DNA from: Lujinxingiaceae bacterium
Lineage (GTDB): Bacteria; Myxococcota_A; Bradymonadia; Bradymonadales; Bradymonadaceae
Direction: 5' to 3'
DNA length: 46,500 nt
Assembly (NCBI GenBank): GCA_013697635.1
Contig: JACCWM010000112.1
Location: forward strand, 1-46,500
Shown here: piece by piece, positions 40,256-46,500 of the stretch
Layout of the letters: the number at the start of each line of letters is the position of its first letter
How positions within the stretch are numbered: position 1 is the first letter of the stretch
The notes under the pieces: generated by a model
Database searches by the model: none
What the model was told of the DNA's origin: nothing
Seen by the model: only the letters and a program-made list of their open reading frames with translations
Position numbers and translations under genes: made by a program

Positions 40256-43183
40256 TCACTCCTGTGCGGTCTTCTCAATATTGAGCTGAAACAGACCGCA
40301 ACCGCCGCCGCTACCAGCCACGTCATAGTATGGCGGGGTGTCGACCACGATCGTGATGCGTTGGCCGCTGGTAAGCGGCAAGCTCAAGACCTGGTTGCTA
40401 TTATAGGTCGTATCCACGCAAGCGAGCTCCACGCCGGTGCAGCCACCGTTAAAGGCGTAGAGCATGCCGTACCTCGCCGAGCCCTTGAGATCGAAGCTGT
40501 ACGTGCCGGCCGATGGTGCCCGCCAGGTAAAGAGCTTCTCGGCGCCGTTGTTGTACTGCGTTCCTCCAATGTTACTGTGACACTGGCTCGCAAAATAATT
40601 GCCGTAAAGGCAGGTATTGCCGTCGCCGACGTTTTGACCAAGCGCCATGCCTAGATCTGTCGCGCAATCGCCGTCGTCACAGTCGGTCTTGGAGTCGGCG
40701 TCGTTGTCGATACCGTCGCTGCAAAGGCCGGCCTCGCTGGTCACCGGCGAGAGTGTCGGAATCGCCACGGCGTAGCGCCGGTCAACCGGCGATTCGCTCT
40801 GGCGTTGGTTATCGCCAAGGCGGCCATCGAAATTTTGGCCCCAACAAAAAAGCTGGCCCGAGCTGCGCTTCGCGCAGGAGTGGTAGGCGCCGGCCGAGAT
40901 TTCACTCACGCTGCTGATGTTTTGTACCTGGGTTGGCGTGGTTCGAATGACTCCACCATCGGTCGAGTTCCACCCCTGGTAGCTGCCGTCGCCAAGCTGG
41001 CCATTGGCGCCGCTGCCCCAGCAAAACGCCGCCCCGTCGTCCTGCACGGCACAACTATGGGCGCGGCCCAGATCGAAGCGCAATACCTTGAGCATGGTGC
41101 CGGCCGAGCCGACAAGCAAAATCCTCGAGGTCGAGCCGTTTCCAAGTTGCCCCTGGCTGTTGTTGCCCCAACACACGAGCTGCCGGTGCTCGCGAAGCGC
41201 GCAGCTGAACTGATCGCCGGCCTCGATCTGCAAGATCAACCCGAGTTGGCTGATCTGCGCTGGCTCCGGGTTTGGCGCGACCGTGCCGTTTCCGAGCTGG
41301 CCCTGGGCGTTTTGTCCCCAGCAGCGCGCCGTCTTGTCCGCGAGCATGGCACAGGTGTGATTGGCTCCGGCGCTCACGGTCCGCGCGTTGATAATCCCAA
41401 CGACGGTGGCCGTCGCCGCGACCACGGCGGTGGTCCCGGTGCCGAGCTGGCCACCGGCGTTGTTGCCCCAGCACTTGATCTGGCCGCCGGCCAGCACCGC
41501 GCAGCTGTGTTCATCACCGGCGCTCACATCGATCGCGTCGCTGATGCCGGCGACCGCCACCAGGTTTGGGTTGGCCGTGTTGACGCCGTGGCCGAGCCGG
41601 TTATGGCCGCCATGGCCCCAACACACCACCTCGCCGCCTTGCTTTCGCGCACAGGTGTGGTTGCCACGCGCCGAGATCTGCACCACGTCCAAAAGCGCGG
41701 TCTCATAGGGCGCATGAAAGTTGACGGAGTTGCCCGCGGCTGCATTGACCTGGCCATGGAAGTTGTTGCCCCAGCACCAGACCCGGCCGCCGGCGCGCAG
41801 CGCGCAGCTATGCTGGCTGCCAGCAACGATCGTCTGGCCGGCCGGCGTGGGCGGCGTAACCACCTCACCCACACACAGCCCCGCCTCGCAGCGCGTGTCC
41901 TGCGCACAAACCAGCCCGCACACCCCGCAGTTTGTGTCGTCGGTTTGCACGTTTGCATCGCCATTGCACGCCAGCGTGTTGGCGTCGGCGCACACCCTTC
42001 TGCCTGTGGCGCACACACCGCAGGCGGTTCCCGATTTGTGGTTGAGCCGATTGCAGCCGCCACACTCGTTGAGCTGGGTGGCATTGGCGCACTCGGTTTG
42101 ATTGGGTGCGATGCACACGTATTTTCCGTCGCCGCAAGGCCCACAGGCGCTGTTCGGCAGATTCGCCAAAATGCCCGTACCGCCGCACAGATTGTCCGTG
42201 CGCGGCTTGCACACCGAGCCGCCCTGGCTGTTGCATACGAAGTGTTGGCCCGCCCCGCAGCTTGTGCCAAGCGCGTGCTCGAGCGGCGAGCAGCCGCCGC
42301 AGGCGTTGGTGCCATCCTGGCAGACCACGCGCTCTGTGCCGTCGCACTGGAAGCTGCCCGCGCAGTCGCCGCAGGGCTGGCCGGGCGCAGCGAGCAGTGG
42401 CGCGCAGCCACCGCAAGCGTTGACCAACTGATCATCGCAGACCACCTCATCGGCCCCGGCGCAGCGATAGCTCCCCTCACCGCAGGCCCCGCACGCGACG
42501 CCGGGCAAGGCCGTGAGCTGCACCGCGCCGCCGCAGGCGTTGGTGCCCGGGCCCACGCACACCAGGTTGTTGCGCGTCTGGCAGTGCAACACGCCCGTAG
42601 CGCTGCCCACCTGGCAGGTAAACAGTCGCTCATCTTCACCGAGATCCGTGCAACCGCCACAGGCGTTTGGCTTGTCGTTGGCGCAGCTCAGGGCATTGGC
42701 GCCCTCGCACACAAAAGCGCCGTTGCCGCAGCTCCCACAATTGTCGCCGGGCGCCGCCTCGAGCACCTCACAGCCCCCGCAGCTATTGAGCTCGCTGGCG
42801 CGCGTGCAACGAAGCGTCTGCGGCCCGGCACAGACCACCAGGCCGTCGTCGCACGGCCCACACTTGTCGCCGGGCGCCCCCGCTGCCCCCTCCAGCGTCA
42901 ACGCCCCGACTCCGCCGCAGCCATTGCGCCCATCCAAGTTGGCATCCTGCTCGCCCGTATCGCTGAGCTCGCTCGGGCACTGACACGGCGCAAAGCGCCC
43001 GCTCTCCTGGCAAACCTGCACGTTGAGCTCGCCGCCCGGACAGGCGCAGCTCGACGATTGGCCGGGCACGCAGCGCGCATCCTGGACGGGGTCGTCGGCG
43101 CAGCCGCTAAGCACCCCGAGCACCATCAGTATCGAGAAAAAGTAGACGATGCGTGCTGGCAAACTAACAATTATCTTGGCCAT
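40256..43183 (-). CDS. giant lipoprotein: cysteine-rich repeats, RCC1 propeller, C-terminal beta domain
   Basis: The 975-residue product has lipobox LSGC and a short C-x-C module. Eight cysteine-rich units of about 40 residues follow (about 85-420), each opening N-x-CGG and carrying GxxCGxC and one or two further cysteines. Next comes a block with DTNCGVCGLVCAQDTRC. Seven RCC1-type units follow (about 460-800; CWGNNFHGQVN to CWGQNFDGRLG), predicting a seven-bladed propeller. DGIDNDADSKTDCDDGDC, a calcium-binding-like motif, is next, then a beta domain resembling prepeptidase C-terminal folds (TWRAPSAGTYSFDLKG). It looks like a disulfide-braced stalk carrying a binding head. No enzyme motif. 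First gene of the RCC1 operon, divergent from the kinase. Confidence 0.88.
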   Translation of the reverse strand: MAKIIVSLPARIVYFFSILMVLGVLSGCADDPVQDARCVPGQSSSCACPGGELNVQVCQESGRFAPCQCPSELSDTGEQDANLDGRNGCGGVGALTLEGAAGAPGDKCGPCDDGLVVCAGPQTLRCTRASELNSCGGCEVLEAAPGDNCGSCGNGAFVCEGANALSCANDKPNACGGCTDLGEDERLFTCQVGSATGVLHCQTRNNLVCVGPGTNACGGAVQLTALPGVACGACGEGSYRCAGADEVVCDDQLVNACGGCAPLLAAPGQPCGDCAGSFQCDGTERVVCQDGTNACGGCSPLEHALGTSCGAGQHFVCNSQGGSVCKPRTDNLCGGTGILANLPNSACGPCGDGKYVCIAPNQTECANATQLNECGGCNRLNHKSGTACGVCATGRRVCADANTLACNGDANVQTDDTNCGVCGLVCAQDTRCEAGLCVGEVVTPPTPAGQTIVAGSQHSCALRAGGRVWCWGNNFHGQVNAAAGNSVNFHAPYETALLDVVQISARGNHTCARKQGGEVVCWGHGGHNRLGHGVNTANPNLVAVAGISDAIDVSAGDEHSCAVLAGGQIKCWGNNAGGQLGTGTTAVVAATATVVGIINARTVSAGANHTCAMLADKTARCWGQNAQGQLGNGTVAPNPEPAQISQLGLILQIEAGDQFSCALREHRQLVCWGNNSQGQLGNGSTSRILLVGSAGTMLKVLRFDLGRAHSCAVQDDGAAFCWGSGANGQLGDGSYQGWNSTDGGVIRTTPTQVQNISSVSEISAGAYHSCAKRSSGQLFCWGQNFDGRLGDNQRQSESPVDRRYAVAIPTLSPVTSEAGLCSDGIDNDADSKTDCDDGDCATDLGMALGQNVGDGNTCLYGNYFASQCHSNIGGTQYNNGAEKLFTWRAPSAGTYSFDLKGSARYGMLYAFNGGCTGVELACVDTTYNSNQVLSLPLTSGQRITIVVDTPPYYDVAGSGGGCGLFQLNIEKTAQE

Positions 43184-43293
43184 CTTCAGGGCTCTCGTTG
43201 CTTCCGTAGCGTAGTAGAATGTGTCATAACAAGTTCATCGATGGTTAAGAGGATACATCGCTCCCATGCCGGTGCAAAGGTTCTGTTAAGACG

Positions 43294-45153
43294 ATGAGTG
43301 AGAAGTCGACAACCGCGAACGCCGCAACCAGCGGCCTCGAGGTGGGATCACTAATCTACGGGCGATACAAGATCGGCTCCGTTGTTGGCTCGGGCGGTTT
43401 TGCCACCGTCTACTCCGCCTTCGATCAGGAGATCGAGCGCACCGTGGCGATCAAGGTGCTCAACATCGAGGCCTTCGCCGCCCAGGGCACCTCGCTTGAG
43501 AACGTGCTCGCGCGTTTTCGCCGCGAGGCCCAGCTCGCCGCGCGCATCCGCCACCCCTCGGTCGTGCAGATCTTCGATTTCGGCGTACTCGAGCCCGAAA
43601 ACCGCCCGTTCATCATCATGGAGATGCTCGAAGGCCACGATCTCGAGGTCGAGCTCTACCAGAAAGGCCCGATGGCCCCCGCGCGCGTGCTGCCGATGTT
43701 TGGCGAGTCGCTCGACGCGCTCGGCGAGGCGCACCGCCTGGGCATCGTGCACAAGGATTTGAAGCCCTCGAATCTGTTCTTGACTGATCCTGGCACGCGC
43801 CGCGAGCGCCTGCGCCTGGTCGATTTTGGCATCGCCCACATCGGTGAGGCGACCAACTCGCGTCTGACGGCCACCGGCTCGTTTCTTGGCACCCCGGCCT
43901 ACATGGCCCCTGAGTACGTCGAATCGCAAGTGGTCTCGCCAGCGCTCGACGTCTACCAGATGGGCCTGATCTTGGTCGAGATGCTCACCGGCCGGCCCGT
44001 GGTCGACAATGAAAACCCCTGGAAGTGCGCGATGATCCACGTCTCCCAGGAGTTCGAGATCCCCACGCCGCTGCTCGACGGCCCGCTCGGCCAGGTGATC
44101 GAACTCGCGCTCGCCCGCGATCCGCAGCGCCGCTACAGCGACGCCGAGGTCTTCTCCGACGCGCTTCGCAAGGTTGACACCGGGGCCTTCAAGTGGCTCA
44201 ACCCCAAAGCGCCCACACGCCGGCTCAGCGCGCTCAATCAAGTTCGACCGTCCCAGCCCACCGAGACGCTCGATGACGACGAGAGCTTTGGCGAGGACAC
44301 CCAGGTCGCGCCGCCGCCTGTCGATCCGCGCTTTGCCCAGTTCGCCGCCTCCGTGTTCGCCGCGCCTCCCAAGACGGCGCCCAGCCCCGTCGTCGCGATC
44401 CCCAAGACCGAGCCCAACCCGGTCGTCGCCCCCTTCTTTGACACCGAGCGCCTCGACGTGGACTTCTCCGTCGGCCAGACCGATATGACGAGCTTCGACG
44501 CGATGGATTTTGGCGCCGAAGCCTACCTCGGTCCTGCGCCGGGCTTTGCTCCGCATCAAGCCACGGATCAATCGAGCTCCTCTTTGCTGCTCACCATGGC
44601 TGTTGTCGAGGAGCAGGCCGCCCCCCCGGCCAAGAGCACGCTGCTCGGCCTGGTCACCGTGATCTTTGCCGGCATCATCATCGTCACCGGCGCCGCGTTT
44701 TGGGCCTTTGGCACTCCCGCCACCAAGCCTCAGCCGGCGCCCATCGCGCCCGTCGTGCCCGTCGTGCCCGGTGTCGAGGTGCTTGAAGAAAGCGCCGAGA
44801 TGGTCTTTGAGCCGGGTGCGATCGTCATGGCGATCCGAGTCGACTCCGACCCCAGCGCGGCCGCGCTCTACCGCGGCGAGACCTTGCTCGGCCTCACGCC
44901 CACCACGGTGAGCTTTGATGCCGACAGCCTCGTGGTGCTCACGGCCCGCAAGTCCGGCTTCAGCGACGCCACCCTCGAGCTCAACGCCCAGAGCGATCCG
45001 AGCGCACTGATCGCCCTTGAAGCGCTGCCCAAGGTGGTGCCCAAGACCACGACGCCAAAGCCCGTCGAGAAACGAGGCCCACCCGCCGATCGCGGCAAGA
45101 ACAAGCAGCTCAAAGAGCAAAAGCAGCGCCCCAAGATGCAACTCCTCGATTGA
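43294..45153 (+). CDS. membrane Ser/Thr protein kinase with C-terminal PEGA-like domain
   Basis: The 619-residue protein has a kinase domain at about 25-290. It shows the glycine loop VVGSGGFATVY, VAIK with K54, E79, the catalytic loop VHKDLKPSN (D155, N160), DFG at 177-179 (in VDFGIAH) and the activation segment ending GTPAYMAPE. The catalytic-loop arginine is lysine (HKD). A Pro/Thr-rich linker leads to one transmembrane helix (about 450-472, LGLVTVIFAGIIIVTGAAFW). A PEGA-like beta domain (SDPSAAALYRGETLLGLTPT) and a basic tail follow. It is a PknB-like, membrane-bound kinase whose outer domain may sense envelope conditions. GC-rich, codon use like the neighbours. Downstream is dnaX, probably a separate unit. 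Confidence 0.92.
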   Translation: MSEKSTTANAATSGLEVGSLIYGRYKIGSVVGSGGFATVYSAFDQEIERTVAIKVLNIEAFAAQGTSLENVLARFRREAQLAARIRHPSVVQIFDFGVLEPENRPFIIMEMLEGHDLEVELYQKGPMAPARVLPMFGESLDALGEAHRLGIVHKDLKPSNLFLTDPGTRRERLRLVDFGIAHIGEATNSRLTATGSFLGTPAYMAPEYVESQVVSPALDVYQMGLILVEMLTGRPVVDNENPWKCAMIHVSQEFEIPTPLLDGPLGQVIELALARDPQRRYSDAEVFSDALRKVDTGAFKWLNPKAPTRRLSALNQVRPSQPTETLDDDESFGEDTQVAPPPVDPRFAQFAASVFAAPPKTAPSPVVAIPKTEPNPVVAPFFDTERLDVDFSVGQTDMTSFDAMDFGAEAYLGPAPGFAPHQATDQSSSSLLLTMAVVEEQAAPPAKSTLLGLVTVIFAGIIIVTGAAFWAFGTPATKPQPAPIAPVVPVVPGVEVLEESAEMVFEPGAIVMAIRVDSDPSAAALYRGETLLGLTPTTVSFDADSLVVLTARKSGFSDATLELNAQSDPSALIALEALPKVVPKTTTPKPVEKRGPPADRGKNKQLKEQKQRPKMQLLD

Positions 45154-45187
45154 TCGCCGTCGACAATTTTGCACAATCGAGACTGCA

Positions 45188-45217
45188 TTGACGCCGCCAA
45201 GTGTTCGAACATAGGGT
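45188..45217 (+). promoter_or_regulatory. predicted sigma-70 promoter of dnaX
   Basis: TTGACG (45188-45193), 18-base spacer, TAGGGT (45212-45217). This lies 58 bases before the dnaX ATG and within the 121-base gap after the kinase gene. Confidence 0.4.
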
Positions 45218-45274
45218 AGTCCCCAAAAGCGGCGCACCACCGACACTCACGCACCCTCCACCCCCAGACAGCCC

Positions 45275-46500
45275 ATGTCGTACGTAGTACTCGCCAGAAA
45301 ATGGCGCCCTGAGCATTTCGAGGAAGTCGTCGGCCAAGGCCATGTCGCCCGCACGCTCAAGAACTCCATTGAGCAGGACCGCGTCGCCCACGCCTACCTC
45401 TTCACCGGCGCGCGCGGCGTCGGCAAGACCTCCACGGCGCGCATCCTCGCCAAGGCCCTCAATTGCAAGGAAGGCCCCACCGCCACGCCCTGCTACAAGT
45501 GCGTCTCCTGCACCGAGATCTCCAAGGGCCAGTCCGTCGACGTCTTCGAGATCGACGGCGCCTCCAACCGCGGCATCAACGAGATCCGCGAGCTGCGCGA
45601 GGGCGTCCGCTACGCCCCCAGCCGCGACCGCAAGAAAGTCTACATCATCGACGAAGTCCACATGCTCACCACCGAGGCCTTCAACGCTCTGCTCAAGACC
45701 CTCGAGGAGCCGCCCCCCCACGCCGTCTTCATCTTTGCCACCACCGAGCCCCAAAAGATCCCGGTGACGATCTTGAGCCGCTGCCAGCGCTTTGACTTCA
45801 AGCGCATCACCCAGCGCGACATCGTCGAGCACCTCGAGCACCTCTGCAAACACGAGCAGATCACGGCCGACCGCGCCGCCCTCCAGCTCATCGCCCGCCA
45901 GGCCGCCGGCGGCATGCGCGACGCCCTGAGCCTGCTCGACCAGATCATCAGCTTTGCCGGCAACACCATCCGCGAAGAGCAAATCGCCGAGATCTTGGGC
46001 GTCGCCAACCGCCGCCACCTCTTTGAGCTCAGCGAGGCCGTCCTCACCCACGACCCCGAGCGCGCCCTGCTCGTGCTCGACGACGTCAACCGCTTCGGCT
46101 ACGACATGCAACAATTCGCCTCCGAGCTGGTCAATCACTTTCGCGATCTGGTCGTCACCGCCGTCGTCAAAAACCCCGAAGACGTCACCAACCTCACCGA
46201 AAGCGAGCTCATCCTCGCCCGCACCCAGCTCCAACACGTCCAATCCCCCGAGCTCCTCCACCGCTACTTCTCCGTCATGGTCGACGGCGCCCAGGACATG
46301 CACCGCTCCCCCTACCCCAAACTAATCTTCGAGATGACCCTCGTCCGCATGGCCGCCCTCGAACCCCTCACCAGCCTCGACCTCATCGTCGAAAAGCTGC
46401 GCACCCTCGAAACCGAGCTCGAACACGCCGGCGTCACCCCCGAACCCTATCTCCCCCCCACCCCCCTCGAGAACGTGATCGAGAACGTGATCGAGAACGT
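45275..46500 (+). CDS. dnaX: DNA polymerase III gamma/tau subunit (3' end outside window)
   Basis: The open frame from ATG 45275 continues past the window end, giving at least 408 residues. It shows the clamp-loader features: RPEHFEEVVGQ, Walker A GARGVGKTS (K51), a four-cysteine zinc module (C64, C73, C76, C79), IIDEVHML (Walker B variant DEVH), TLEEPPPHAVFIFATTE and the sensor ILSRCQRFDF. It loads the sliding clamp and organises the replisome. After about residue 400 the sequence becomes a tandem ENVI repeat that the window cuts off, so the tau C-terminus is missing. Upstream is a short intergenic region with a promoter-like sequence. Confidence 0.97.
   Translation, partial: MSYVVLARKWRPEHFEEVVGQGHVARTLKNSIEQDRVAHAYLFTGARGVGKTSTARILAKALNCKEGPTATPCYKCVSCTEISKGQSVDVFEIDGASNRGINEIRELREGVRYAPSRDRKKVYIIDEVHMLTTEAFNALLKTLEEPPPHAVFIFATTEPQKIPVTILSRCQRFDFKRITQRDIVEHLEHLCKHEQITADRAALQLIARQAAGGMRDALSLLDQIISFAGNTIREEQIAEILGVANRRHLFELSEAVLTHDPERALLVLDDVNRFGYDMQQFASELVNHFRDLVVTAVVKNPEDVTNLTESELILARTQLQHVQSPELLHRYFSVMVDGAQDMHRSPYPKLIFEMTLVRMAALEPLTSLDLIVEKLRTLETELEHAGVTPEPYLPPTPLENVIENVIEN
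46469..46500. repeat. 12-bp tandem repeat in dnaX
   Basis: Two full copies of GAGAACGTGATC and a partial third run into the window end, encoding ENVI units. The total copy number is unknown because the sequence stops here. Confidence 0.85.

Noticed and set aside
40805-43297. 830-residue plus-strand frame
   Set aside because: Antisense to the cysteine-rich RCC1 lipoprotein; it is an Ala/Arg/His/Val-rich shadow that overlaps the kinase start.
43351-45246. 631-residue minus-strand frame
   Set aside because: Antisense to the Ser/Thr kinase gene; no domain.
1-46500. tRNA, rRNA or other RNA genes
   Set aside because: I saw no tRNA-like TPsiC or anticodon arrangement or rRNA segments on either strand by eye.

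Overview
The window is high-GC, densely coding bacterial DNA. It carries about 36 protein genes, no RNA genes, no phage or insertion sequence and no CRISPR array. Several traits suggest a Bradymonadales-like or myxobacterium-like deltaproteobacterium: at least ten predicted lipoproteins, Asn-Asn-Thr linkers placed just after the lipid-attachment cysteine, cysteine-rich repeat lipoproteins, RCC1 propellers, a membrane Ser/Thr kinase with a PEGA-like domain, and many signalling proteins. This assignment is inference from protein style; no marker gene search was possible.

Layout. Positions 1-9236 hold a glycosidase-like lipoprotein interrupted by an in-frame TAG, a SpoIIAA-like (STAS) protein, two divergent surface lipoproteins flanking a small bacteriocin-immunity-like gene, a four-domain S1 RNA-binding protein followed 16 bp later by a lactate-monooxygenase-like flavoenzyme, and an unknown protein. 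Positions 17755-9270 (minus strand) are a signalling block: CheW, a second CheW-like protein, a methyl-accepting protein without a periplasmic sensor, a CheA fused to a receiver, then a PAS/GAF hybrid histidine kinase overlapping by one base with a HExxH protein. No CheR, CheB or free CheY is encoded here. A degenerate-GGDEF/EAL protein is transcribed divergently from the block.

Positions 19474-24614 (plus) encode a DEAD-box RNA helicase with a DbpA-type RNA-binding tail, a lipoyl-less E2-type acyltransferase coupled by a GTGA overlap to a probable outer-membrane beta-barrel, and a SAM-hydrolysing DUF62 enzyme. Positions 30093-24636 (minus) encode a large Ig-like/possible lipid-binding lipoprotein, a metallophosphatase lipoprotein, a CBS pair, MsrA and a small membrane protein. 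A secreted S9 peptidase follows on the plus strand. It is separated from an Asn-Thr repeat lipoprotein by a near-ideal bidirectional terminator.

Positions 37313-33311 form a tight four-gene minus-strand operon: a BtrH_N/DUF4872 protein, a MOP-family flippase, a lipoprotein and an unknown cytoplasmic protein. This is my best candidate for an undescribed envelope system. Positions 37393-46500 hold a small membrane protein, a TPR protein, two adjacent RCC1 lipoproteins each with exactly seven repeats (one with an eight-unit cysteine-rich stalk), a Ser/Thr kinase and the start of dnaX, which is cut by the window end. No gene-free stretch exceeds 300 bases.
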